Numbered from the stretch's first letter, positions 1 through 6,134 are shown. The stretch: 6,504 bases of DNA from Methanobacteriota archaeon (GCA_030594725.1 JAUVEQ010000170.1:1-6504), one strand, 5' to 3'. The notes: generated by a model not told the origin, from the sequence alone. A program made the numbers and translations.

Positions 1-1
1 A

Positions 2-151
2 CGCCAGGACCAAGAGATTCTGGGATTGAGACGCGTTCTCACATGGGTGCCAATAAGGGTCTGCCAGCGGGGGCCTGGCCACGCCGTGTTGGACCTGAGA
101 ATCAGGACAGAAGGGTTATATATCGACAGCGAGTACGTCGGATGGGTGTGA
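2..151 (+). CDS. possible C-terminal end of an upstream gene (partial, unrecognised)
   Basis: A frame open from the left edge to a TGA at 149-151 gives 49 residues ending in GLYIDSEYVGWV. About two thirds of its codons end in G or C, against fewer than half in the competing frame that reads into the next gene, so this frame looks more like coding sequence. If real, it overlaps the start of the GvpD-like gene by a few bases; its TGA lies inside GTGA with the alternative GTG start at 148, a typical coupling arrangement. I do not recognise the family and the piece is too short to assign a function. The alternative is that 1-141 is simply the promoter region of the next gene. Confidence 0.4.
   Translation, partial: RQDQEILGLRRVLTWVPIRVCQRGPGHAVLDLRIRTEGLYIDSEYVGWV
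116..123 (+). promoter_or_regulatory. TATA box of the GvpD-like gene
   Basis: TTATATAT is centred about 23 nt before the ATG at 142 and 28 nt before the GTG at 148. Archaeal TATA boxes usually lie about 22-27 nt before the transcription start, so the mRNA would begin at or next to the start codon and be leaderless. No Shine-Dalgarno precedes 142, which agrees. If the upstream partial frame is real, this box lies inside its coding sequence. Confidence 0.55.
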
Positions 152-1707
152 ATTTGGAAGACGGTGAAGGGAGGGGAAACATCACTGGCATCCCCGAGCC
201 GATACGCGACTTCTTCCACGAGCCGTCGGCCCGTTCCCTCCTCGTGAAGGGGGCATCGGGCACGGGCAAGACCACCTTCGTCCTGCAGCTCATCGAGGAC
301 GTGCTACCCTTCGACACCTCCATCTACTTCTCGACCCGCGTCTCGGACGAGGCCCTGTACAGCCACTTCAAGTGGCTCAAGGAGAAGGAGTGGCGCGAGA
401 GCATCCTCGACGCCTCCAAGGAGGTGCTAAAGGTGATGCGTGCCACCTCCACCCCCGAGGAGCTGGAGCAGGTCGCCGAGAAGGTCGAGATCCTCAACGC
501 ATCCAAGGACTTCCTCTCCACCATATATCCATCCGAGGAACCCCAGCGGGCCGTGAACCGTGCCCGGCTGGAGAAGCTGTGCGAGAACTACCCCCTCGAC
601 GAGCTGAACAAGCTCTACTCCAGTCTGGAACGGAAACTGCCCGAGCGCAGTTACGTGATCGTCGACTCCCTCGAGGGTATCGCCGAGAAATGGGAGGTGC
701 CCGTCACCAAGATCATGTCCGCGCTGCAGAAGGACTTGGTCGAGGGCACCAATGTGTCCGTCATAGCCGTCATAGAGGGAGAGGGCGACAACAGCCTGGA
801 CTTCCTCGTGGATGGCACCCTCACTCTTCACCGGTCGGAAATGAACGGCCACTCCATCCGTGAGCTGGAGCTCCACAAGCTTCGTGGGATGTTGATCAAG
901 ACCTCCCGGTGGCTCTTCACCCTCATCGGTGGTCACTTCCGTCTGCTGCCCCCACACCCGGCACTGGACCGGGCCATCATGAGCCCGATGAAGGCAGTGC
1001 CCGAAAGCGAGACGGGATACTCCACCGGACACCCCGACCTGGACTCCATCCTCGGCGGCGGGATCCCTCCGGGCTCCCGCGTCCTGCTCGAGGTTGGCCA
1101 GTACATTCCCAACGACGTGGTCTCGATGATCACGACCCCCATGGCCTGCAACTTCCTGATGAACGGCCGCGGGGTCATGATCGTGCCCGAGGGTGGTGAG
1201 ACCGCCGAGGACTACAAGACCAGGTACTCGCGCCTGGTCGACCCGGCCACCGTCGAAGAGAACATGCGTGTGGCCGAGAAGATCAGCCCTTCCCGTGACC
1301 AGAACAAGCCCTACATCGTGGCCCTGGAGTACCAGGACGCGCTCAAGGACTTCGGCATCTGGGACAAGGCCTCCCTGAGCCTCCGGGAGAGGACGGGTAC
1401 CGGCCCCCTGCGGATACTGGGCCTCGAGACCCAGGAATCGCGCTTCGGCGTAGAGGAGATCCGAGAGGTCATCTCCCTGGTCTCGGAATCTGTGAGGGCC
1501 GACGGAGGCGTCCTGGTCACCGTCGCCAAGCCAGGCCTGGTCGATGCGACCCAGCGGGTGGCCAACACGGCCAACCTCCACATCAGGCTGGCAAGGGTGG
1601 ACAACAGCTTCGTCCTCTACGGCGTCGAGCCCGAGACGGAGATCCTCTACCTGCAGATAGGCGAGACCGAGGGCGGTTACCCTGTTGACTTCATCCCAGT
1701 GGTCTAG
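142..1707 (+). CDS. GvpD-like two-domain KaiC/RecA-superfamily ATPase
   Basis: The protein has 521 residues, close to haloarchaeal GvpD length. Domain 1 has a Walker A GASGTGKTT at residues 37-45, a GvpD-like STRVS segment at 64-68, and a Walker B strand YVIVDSLEG at about 171-179. A KaiC-type stretch follows with EMNGHSIREL and HKLRG. Domain 2 begins with TGHPDLDSILGGG at about 295-307, typical of KaiC domains, but its P-loop position reads GQYIPND and lacks the GKT lysine and threonine, so it probably does not hydrolyse ATP. Known from the family: GvpD works with the activator GvpE and represses gas-vesicle genes in haloarchaea. No gvp gene is visible here, so the role is more likely general ATP-dependent regulation or signalling (inference). 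The frame is open back to position 43, but the TATA box at 116-123 and poor codon use upstream argue for 142; GTG 148 is an alternative. The gene ends tail to tail with the TPR gene. Confidence 0.8.
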   Translation: MGVNLEDGEGRGNITGIPEPIRDFFHEPSARSLLVKGASGTGKTTFVLQLIEDVLPFDTSIYFSTRVSDEALYSHFKWLKEKEWRESILDASKEVLKVMRATSTPEELEQVAEKVEILNASKDFLSTIYPSEEPQRAVNRARLEKLCENYPLDELNKLYSSLERKLPERSYVIVDSLEGIAEKWEVPVTKIMSALQKDLVEGTNVSVIAVIEGEGDNSLDFLVDGTLTLHRSEMNGHSIRELELHKLRGMLIKTSRWLFTLIGGHFRLLPPHPALDRAIMSPMKAVPESETGYSTGHPDLDSILGGGIPPGSRVLLEVGQYIPNDVVSMITTPMACNFLMNGRGVMIVPEGGETAEDYKTRYSRLVDPATVEENMRVAEKISPSRDQNKPYIVALEYQDALKDFGIWDKASLSLRERTGTGPLRILGLETQESRFGVEEIREVISLVSESVRADGGVLVTVAKPGLVDATQRVANTANLHIRLARVDNSFVLYGVEPETEILYLQIGETEGGYPVDFIPVV

Positions 1708-2351
1708 ATCGCGTCGCGTTTCGTTTCGATGATCGCGATCACGTGCTCCCTCTCGACCTGTGCCTCCTCCAGCCTTGGATCGTGTTCCAGTGCCTTGTTG
1801 AAGCACATGAGGGCGCGCTTCTGGCTACCGGTCCTCGTTAGCAGCACTCCCATGTTGTTCCATGCGACGGCGCTGCTCGGGTCGACCTCGAGGGCCTTCT
1901 CGTAGCACTCGAAGGCCCGTTCGTACTGACCGATCTCCCGGTAGGCCACGCCCATGTTGATCCAGGCGGCCGTGGTGTTGGGCTTGAGCCGGATGACGTT
2001 CGAGTAACATATCTGGGCCGCAGGGTACATGCCCAGCTGCTGGAAGGCCTTCCCCTTGTTGAACCAGGCCTTCACGTAGGTGGAGCGGATCTTGAGGGCC
2101 TCGGTGTAGGCGTCGATCGCCTCCCGGGTCTCCCCCACCAGGGCCAGGGCCACCCCCAGGTTGTTCCAAGCGATGTGGTCCCTGGAGTTCAATCTCAGGG
2201 AGCGCTTGTAGAACTTGACGGCCCGCCGGTGGTCTTGGCCGCGCACGGCCCGGTCCGCCTTCACACGGAGGGCGGCCGCCTTGGTGAGGGCCGAGGGAGT
2301 GGGCAGCCTCGATGGGCGCCTTGCAACCTGGGATTCCCTACCCTCATCCAT
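1704..2351 (-). CDS. tetratricopeptide (TPR) repeat protein
   Basis: The product has 215 residues and is made almost entirely of 34-residue TPR units. There is a first, less regular unit at about 25-58 and clear ones at 59-92, 93-126, 127-160 and 161-194. The consensus is visible in AWNNLGVALALVGETREAI, AWINMGVAYREIGQYERA and AWNNMGVLLTRTGSQKRAL. There is no signal peptide or membrane segment, so it should be cytoplasmic, and no catalytic domain is fused. TPR superhelices bind peptides or partner proteins; the partner is unknown. The frame runs further upstream, to 2558, but that would overlap the HerA gene. I chose ATG 2351 because a TATA box lies about 27 nt before it. The first 24 residues are basic and look unstructured. 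It is divergent from HerA and convergent with the GvpD-like gene, so it is probably a single-gene transcript. Confidence 0.85.
   Translation of the reverse strand: MDEGRESQVARRPSRLPTPSALTKAAALRVKADRAVRGQDHRRAVKFYKRSLRLNSRDHIAWNNLGVALALVGETREAIDAYTEALKIRSTYVKAWFNKGKAFQQLGMYPAAQICYSNVIRLKPNTTAAWINMGVAYREIGQYERAFECYEKALEVDPSSAVAWNNMGVLLTRTGSQKRALMCFNKALEHDPRLEEAQVEREHVIAIIETKRDAI
1707..1740. repeat. 7-bp inverted repeat at the GvpD-like/TPR convergent junction
   Basis: GATCGCG at 1707-1713 is the reverse complement of CGCGATC at 1734-1740, with 20 nt between. It begins on the last base of the GvpD-like stop codon and lies inside the last codons of the TPR gene. A transcript of either strand could form this stem, so it may mark 3' ends. 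There is no clear T-run after it, the stem is short, and CGCGATC is partly self-complementary with its flanks, so it may be chance. Confidence 0.25.
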
Positions 2352-2374
2352 TGCTGTCCCCCGGATGTTGGTGT

Positions 2375-2380
2375 GTATAT
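2375..2380 (-). promoter_or_regulatory. TATA box of the TPR gene
   Basis: Read on the minus strand, ATATAC sits in an AT-rich stretch centred about 26-27 nt before the ATG at 2351. This is the expected spacing for a transcript that starts on the start codon. A G-run (GGGGGA) lies a few bases before the ATG but is a poor Shine-Dalgarno match, so leaderless expression is the simpler reading. Confidence 0.55.
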
Positions 2381-2422
2381 CAGTGGGAGGTCTTAACCAT
2401 TGGCCCGACCACTGCATGGCCG

Positions 2423-2436
2423 TTCCACCCGTGGAA
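2423..2436. repeat. 14-bp palindrome, candidate operator between TPR and HerA genes
   Basis: TTCCAC-CC-GTGGAA is a perfect 6-bp inverted repeat with a 2-nt spacer. It lies in the 124-nt divergent region, about 15 nt upstream of the putative HerA TATA box and about 43 nt upstream of the TPR one. The position would suit an activator or a regulator of both genes. No regulator gene is visible nearby, so the function is inferred from symmetry and position only. Confidence 0.35.
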
Positions 2437-2450
2437 TTGGACCCGTAAGC

Positions 2451-2457
2451 TTCAAAA
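2451..2457 (+). promoter_or_regulatory. weak TATA-like element for the HerA gene
   Basis: TTCAAAA is the most AT-rich stretch before the HerA start. Its centre lies 22 nt before ATG 2476 and 34 nt before ATG 2488. The match to the archaeal TATA consensus is modest. It supports a leaderless start at 2476 slightly better than one at 2488. Confidence 0.3.
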
Positions 2458-2475
2458 GTCCCGTACAACATATGG

Positions 2476-4062
2476 ATGACGGGATGCATGGAGCCGATAG
2501 GCGTTATTTTCGGTAATGTGAGAGCGGGCAACTTCAGCATTGCCGTCTCAGCTAGCAACGTTCAGCGCAACGAGTACGTCCAGGCGAACCACAAGATGTA
2601 CGGGCCCGTCCTGGGCCAGGTCATCAAGCTGGAGCGGGAGACGGACGTGGACTACGACAAGGCCAGCCAGATCGGTGGCGGCGAGGTGGTGGAGTTCCAC
2701 GAGAAGCTGGTGGGCATCGTGGACATCATCGGCTACCGGGACGAACGGGGGCTCCTGCAGCAACCCCAGACCCCCTTCCGAGCGGGGGAGGTGGTCATCC
2801 GGGCGGAGACCGAGCTGGTGAGGTCGGTCCTCGGGATGAAGGCCGAGGGGGGCTCCACCGCGTACATGGGCCTGCTGCGAGGCTACAGCATCCGGGTCAA
2901 CCTGGACATCGACGAGCTGGTGTCCCGGCACATGGCCATCCTCTCGAAGACGGGAGGGGGCAAGTCCTACACCGTGGGCGTGTTCATCGAGGAGCTCATG
3001 AAGCGCCTGGTCCCCGTGGTCATCATCGATCCCCACGGCGAGTACGCATCATTGATGTTCCCCAACGTCTCGGAGAAGGACCATCAGCTCATGAAGCGCT
3101 TCGGCATCAAACCCCGGGGTTACGGCGAGCACATCTCCCTGTTCTCCGCGGACATCAAGCTGACCCCCGAGTCGACCCAGATCTCATTCGATTCCATCAA
3201 TCCCACCGAGGCGGACCTGATGGAGTTCATCGACGTCTCGGGCACCGCCAACAAGAAACTGCTCGTGGATGCGGTGCGCAGGGTCAAGGAGGGCAAGCGC
3301 TTCTACACCATCGACCAGGTGCTGGATGCTCTCATGGAGAGCCCCTCCGAGAACAAGTGGCCGATCATCAACAAGCTGGAGATGTACAAGGAGATGGGCC
3401 TGTTCTCCCAGACCCCGACCCGCCTCAGCGAGATCGTCAAGGAGGGCCAGACCAGCATCATAGACCTCAAGGGTTGCGACACCGACCTCCAGGAGGTGCT
3501 GGCCAACCGCATCATCCGGAAGCTCTTCGAGGCCCGGAAGTTGGACAAGGTGCCCCCCATGATGCTTGTCATCGAGGAGGCCCACAACTTCTGCCCGCAG
3601 CAGGGTGTGGCCAGGAGCAGCACGACCCTGCGGACCGTGGCTGCGGAGGGGCGCAAGTTCGGCCTGGGCCTGTGCGTGGTGACCCAGCGTCCCGCCAAGA
3701 TCGACAAGAACGTGCTCTCCCAGTGCGCCACCCAGATAATACTCAAGCTCACATCGCCCAACGACCTCAAGGTCATCGCCCAGTCCATCGAGGGGTTCAC
3801 CGAGGGCATGGATGATGATATCCAGGGCCTGCCCATCGGGGTGGCACTCATCACAGGCAGCTCGCTGTCCCGGCCAATGATCGTGGAGATCCGCGTGCGG
3901 GAGACCAAGCATGGCGGGGAGGACGTCAGCGTCATCTCGACCAAGGGCAAGAAGGAGGGCACGGCGGCGGTCAGGGAGGCCAAGAAGGCGGCCAAGGAGG
4001 AAGCCAAGGAAGAGGCCGAGAAGGTCGTCGAGGACGAGCCCGCCACCGCCGACAGCAGCTGA
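2476..4062 (+). CDS. herA: HerA-like hexameric ATPase/DNA translocase (HAS-barrel plus FtsK/HerA ATPase)
   Basis: The protein has 528 residues. Residues 5-110 resemble the HerA N-terminal HAS-barrel. The ATPase core shows Walker A SKTGGGKSY at 157-165, VVIIDPHGEYASL from 181, Walker B LVIEEAHNF at 364-372 with the catalytic glutamate, and the HerA signature TQRPAKIDKNVLSQC at 403-417 carrying the sensor and arginine-finger region. The region after 480 is a Lys/Glu/Ala-rich tail, probably a charged helix. Known from the family: HerA forms a hexameric ring that translocates on DNA and, with the nuclease NurA plus Mre11-Rad50, resects ends in recombination. None of those partners is in the window, so this could be the canonical HerA or a paralogue of the same fold. 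The start is uncertain: ATG 2476 suits the weak TATA element, while ATG 2488 (MEPIGVIFG) aligns better with family N-termini. It is followed closely by the DUF357 gene, a likely operon. Confidence 0.85.
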   Translation: MTGCMEPIGVIFGNVRAGNFSIAVSASNVQRNEYVQANHKMYGPVLGQVIKLERETDVDYDKASQIGGGEVVEFHEKLVGIVDIIGYRDERGLLQQPQTPFRAGEVVIRAETELVRSVLGMKAEGGSTAYMGLLRGYSIRVNLDIDELVSRHMAILSKTGGGKSYTVGVFIEELMKRLVPVVIIDPHGEYASLMFPNVSEKDHQLMKRFGIKPRGYGEHISLFSADIKLTPESTQISFDSINPTEADLMEFIDVSGTANKKLLVDAVRRVKEGKRFYTIDQVLDALMESPSENKWPIINKLEMYKEMGLFSQTPTRLSEIVKEGQTSIIDLKGCDTDLQEVLANRIIRKLFEARKLDKVPPMMLVIEEAHNFCPQQGVARSSTTLRTVAAEGRKFGLGLCVVTQRPAKIDKNVLSQCATQIILKLTSPNDLKVIAQSIEGFTEGMDDDIQGLPIGVALITGSSLSRPMIVEIRVRETKHGGEDVSVISTKGKKEGTAAVREAKKAAKEEAKEEAEKVVEDEPATADSS

Positions 4063-4069
4063 GGGAGGA
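4063..4069 (+). promoter_or_regulatory. Shine-Dalgarno of the DUF357 gene
   Basis: GGGAGGA begins immediately after the HerA stop codon and leaves 6 nt before ATG 4076. This is near-ideal spacing. It fixes the start of the DUF357 gene and shows that leadered, in-operon genes here use Shine-Dalgarno sites, whereas several first genes look leaderless. Confidence 0.75.
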
Positions 4070-4075
4070 CGCGAG

Positions 4076-4417
4076 ATGGCCGACGATGAGAAGTCCTCCA
4101 AGAAGCGATCCAAGGCTCCGGTGAAGTCCCAGCCCCTGGATGCCAAGCACGTCCTGGACTACCTGGAGCGGACCGGCCAGGCCCTCGAGAAACTGCGTGT
4201 GACCGCCCCGCCCCGCAGCCACCTGGAGGAGGTGGCGGCTGATTTCCTCGAGATGGCGGAGGCCTATCACTCCGACGGATGGCACTTCTTCAAGGAGGGC
4301 GACCTGGTGTCCGCCTTCGCCTGTGTGAGCTACGCCCACGGATGGCTCGACGCGGGTGCCAGGCTGGGCCTGTGGGACGTGGACGAGGACGACCGGCTGT
4401 TCACCCTGGCGAGCTAG
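4076..4417 (+). CDS. DUF357 family protein
   Basis: The product has 113 residues. After a charged, likely disordered N-terminus rich in Lys and Ser (1-20), the rest is helical and matches the archaeal DUF357 pattern. The diagnostic stretches are LDYLERTGQALEKL, then FLEMAEAYHSDGWHFFKEGD at about 59-78, and then FACVSYAHGWLDAGARLGL to near the C-terminus. DUF357 proteins are small archaeal proteins of unknown biochemical role, so I assign no function. There is no signal peptide or membrane helix. Only 13 nt separate it from the HerA-like gene, with a good ribosome binding site, so the two are very probably co-transcribed. That makes a link to DNA processing worth testing, though it is only inference from context. 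Confidence 0.85.
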   Translation: MADDEKSSKKRSKAPVKSQPLDAKHVLDYLERTGQALEKLRVTAPPRSHLEEVAADFLEMAEAYHSDGWHFFKEGDLVSAFACVSYAHGWLDAGARLGLWDVDEDDRLFTLAS

Positions 4418-4435
4418 CGTCGGGTATGGCCAATC

Positions 4436-4444
4436 CTTTTTACA
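4436..4444 (+). promoter_or_regulatory. possible internal TATA-like element before the membrane protein gene
   Basis: CTTTTTACA in the 74-nt spacer after the DUF357 stop would place a transcription start near 4466. That gives a short leader containing the Shine-Dalgarno at 4480-4485 and the ATG at 4492. The T-run could instead be part of a 3' end signal for the HerA-DUF357 transcript. The TATA match is weak. Confidence 0.3.
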
Positions 4445-4465
4445 TGACCGGCTCCTATCGGTCAT
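4444..4465. repeat. 7-bp inverted repeat, candidate operator or RNA hairpin
   Basis: ATGACCG at 4444-4450 and CGGTCAT at 4459-4465 are perfect reverse complements separated by 8 nt. In RNA a further G-U pair extends the stem. It lies between the possible TATA element and the predicted start of transcription of the membrane protein gene, where a bound repressor would block initiation. If the operon transcript reads through, it would instead be a hairpin just before the next ribosome binding site. No T-run follows, so a simple terminator is unlikely. Confidence 0.4.
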
Positions 4466-4479
4466 CGGGGCCGGGCAAT

Positions 4480-4485
4480 GGAGGT
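4480..4485 (+). promoter_or_regulatory. Shine-Dalgarno that sets the start at 4492
   Basis: GGAGGT lies 6 nt before ATG 4492. The upstream in-frame ATG at 4426 has no comparable site. This is the main reason to choose the shorter protein. Confidence 0.65.
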
Positions 4486-4491
4486 CCATTG

Positions 4492-5079
4492 ATGGAATAC
4501 GAGCATACCCACGACCGCATGTCGACGGGGCCGCTGGCCGACTGGCGGATCTACAGCGGATACGGCATGCTGGCCCGGGGCCTGGCCTTCCCCCTGGTGT
4601 TCCTTCTGCTCGTCACCTCGAACTTCTGGAGGGGCTCGTCCGCGTTCGACCCACTGGATATCGTCTTCCTTCTGATATTCGGATACGCGTTCGCCGACAG
4701 GTTCCTCACCTTCGCATGGTCCCACAACAGGAGGTACATCCATGTGCCCCGAGCCCGCGTCGAGGATGTGGCCAGGGCCGTCGAGAGGGCCTTGGACGAC
4801 AAGTTCATAACGTACAGGAAGAAGGGCGTCTTCCCTCCCACGAGCGTGCGTGGGAACAGGTTCGTGCAACGATACGTGCTGGAGAGGTACGATGTGACCG
4901 TGGCGCTTGCGGAGGGTCAAAGGGGACCCTGCGTCTGCATCGGCCCGGAGAACGACAGGACGGAGGAGCAGATGATCCAGCTCGTCATCGCGATATCGAA
5001 CAACCTGTCAAGGCTCTCAACCTCGGAGCCTGGTGAACATGTCCCCCCATCCCCACTCTCGGGACTGGAAGGTCTCTAG
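4492..5079 (+). CDS. two-helix membrane protein of unknown function
   Basis: The protein has 195 residues from ATG 4492. A hydrophilic N-terminus (1-25) is followed by two hydrophobic segments, about 28-43 (ARGLAFPLVFLLLVT) and 56-75 (LDIVFLLIFGYAFADRFL). A soluble domain of about 115 residues follows, with amphipathic helices, many Arg residues and a Cys pair in CVCIG. With two segments, both termini should lie on the same side; the basic residues just after helix 2 (HNRRY) suggest the soluble domain is cytoplasmic. I do not recognise the family and see no catalytic motif. The in-frame ATG at 4426 would add 22 residues of Gly/Ser/Pro-rich sequence, but it lacks a ribosome site, and an inverted repeat falls in that stretch. 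The gene follows DUF357 and ends on a CTAG shared with egsA. Confidence 0.7.
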   Translation: MEYEHTHDRMSTGPLADWRIYSGYGMLARGLAFPLVFLLLVTSNFWRGSSAFDPLDIVFLLIFGYAFADRFLTFAWSHNRRYIHVPRARVEDVARAVERALDDKFITYRKKGVFPPTSVRGNRFVQRYVLERYDVTVALAEGQRGPCVCIGPENDRTEEQMIQLVIAISNNLSRLSTSEPGEHVPPSPLSGLEGL

Positions 5080-6134
5080 AGCACCCTCGTCTCCGTGGCG
5101 ATGCTCTCCGCCGCCCGCTCGGTGATGCCGCTCTCGCCCAGGATGGTGTAGCGGTCACGGATGGAATGGCAGGAGGTCATGGCCTGGATGAGCTCATCCT
5201 TCGAGATGTTGAGCTGCTTGGCCGAGGTGGGGGCGCCGATGGTGTCCAGGGCGTTCCGGATGCGCTCCCAGTCTCCCCCGTGGAGGGCCATCATCAGTAT
5301 CGTGCCCACGCCGCACTGCTCGCCGTGGAGCGCCCGGCCCGGGGCGATCAGGTCCAGGGCGTGGGAGAAGGCGTGCTCCGCCCCCGATGTGGGCCGGCTG
5401 TTGCCGGCGATGGACATGCTCACCCCCGAGACCAGGACGGGCTTGATCATTATCCAGGCGCTCTCCTCGAGGGTGGGTTTGATGTGGGAGGCGTTCTCGA
5501 TGATGACCTCGGCCGCCATCTTGGCAAGGGTTGCCGCGGAGGTGGAGAACTCCTCGTGCTTGAGACGATGGGCGAGCTCCCAGTCGGCCACGGCGGTGAT
5601 GTTGGCGATCACGTCGGCGCAGCCCGCGGCCAGCAGACGCCATGGTGACTTGATGAGGATGCTGGTGTCCGCGATCACGCCCATGGGGACCGAGGCGGTG
5701 AAGGACATGTTGTCGTCACCGTCCTTGATCGAGGCGCGGGGGGATGAGATCCCGTCGTGGGCGGCCGAGGTGGGGACCGATATGAACGGACAGCCCGACT
5801 GGAAGGCGGCCAGCTTCGCAACGTCGATCTTGCTGCCCCCGCCGACCCCGACGAGGAACTCGGCGTCCAGCTCCCGGGTTCGGGCCTTGACCTCATCGAC
5901 CGTGTCCAGGGTGGCGCCGCCAATATCGATGGAGTCCACATCGTAGGCGGCGTCGACCAGCATGTCGGACACCACCTGGCCCGCAACTTTTCGGGTGGTC
6001 GGGCCGGTGATCACCAGGGCAGGCCCATCCAGCTGGAACTCCCGACACGTGCCTGGCACCGACTCGAGCGATGCATGCCCGGCGATGATGCGCCGGGGAA
6101 ATTCCATGGCCTTTGCCTTCGTGAACTCCATCAT
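5076..6134 (-). CDS. egsA: sn-glycerol-1-phosphate dehydrogenase [NAD(P)+]
   Basis: This enzyme reduces dihydroxyacetone phosphate to sn-glycerol-1-phosphate with NAD(P)H, the step that sets the stereochemistry of archaeal ether lipids; it is cytoplasmic. The protein has 352 residues, normal for the family. The nucleotide-binding loop GVGGGSKIDVAK lies at 96-107, and PTSAAHDGISSPRAS at about 121-135 forms the cofactor and substrate region. By comparison with the related glycerol dehydrogenases, the Zn ligands should be Asp174 (CADVIAN), His254 (GAEHAFSH) and His270 (ALHGEQCG). All are present, so it should be active. The frame extends to 6161, but that ATG lies in the likely TATA box. ATG 6134 is therefore preferred, with the adjacent ATG 6131 as an equal choice. 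The gene is convergent with the membrane protein gene and divergent from DUF63. Confidence 0.95.
   Translation of the reverse strand: MMEFTKAKAMEFPRRIIAGHASLESVPGTCREFQLDGPALVITGPTTRKVAGQVVSDMLVDAAYDVDSIDIGGATLDTVDEVKARTRELDAEFLVGVGGGSKIDVAKLAAFQSGCPFISVPTSAAHDGISSPRASIKDGDDNMSFTASVPMGVIADTSILIKSPWRLLAAGCADVIANITAVADWELAHRLKHEEFSTSAATLAKMAAEVIIENASHIKPTLEESAWIMIKPVLVSGVSMSIAGNSRPTSGAEHAFSHALDLIAPGRALHGEQCGVGTILMMALHGGDWERIRNALDTIGAPTSAKQLNISKDELIQAMTSCHSIRDRYTILGESGITERAAESIATETRVL

Noticed and set aside
25..45. GAGA...TCTC near-palindrome at the left edge
   Set aside because: Only four outer pairs match and the centre does not; it is too weak to report.
43..141. N-terminal extension of the GvpD-like protein to ATG 43
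   Set aside because: The added 33 residues are Arg/Pro/Gly-rich with poor codon use, and the TATA box at 116-123 lies inside them.
427..1806. 459-codon open frame on the minus strand across the GvpD-like gene
   Set aside because: It mirrors the codon phase of a clear protein family on the other strand, is rich in low-complexity Gly/Asp/His/Val sequence without any domain, and has no promoter or ribosome site.
2352..2558. Extension of the TPR protein by 69 residues
   Set aside because: It would run through the TPR TATA box and overlap the start of HerA on the other strand; the added sequence has no TPR character.
3184..4146. 320-codon open frame on the minus strand across HerA
   Set aside because: It is antisense to the HerA ATPase motifs and is Leu/Gly/His-rich shadow sequence, as expected in GC-rich genes.
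4426..4491. Start of the membrane protein at ATG 4426
   Set aside because: There is no ribosome site before it, the sequence is low complexity, and an inverted repeat and a GGAGGT site fall in this stretch. It is not fully excluded.
5161..5946. 261-codon plus-strand frame inside egsA
   Set aside because: egsA on the minus strand carries all catalytic and cofactor residues; the plus-strand frame has no recognisable family.
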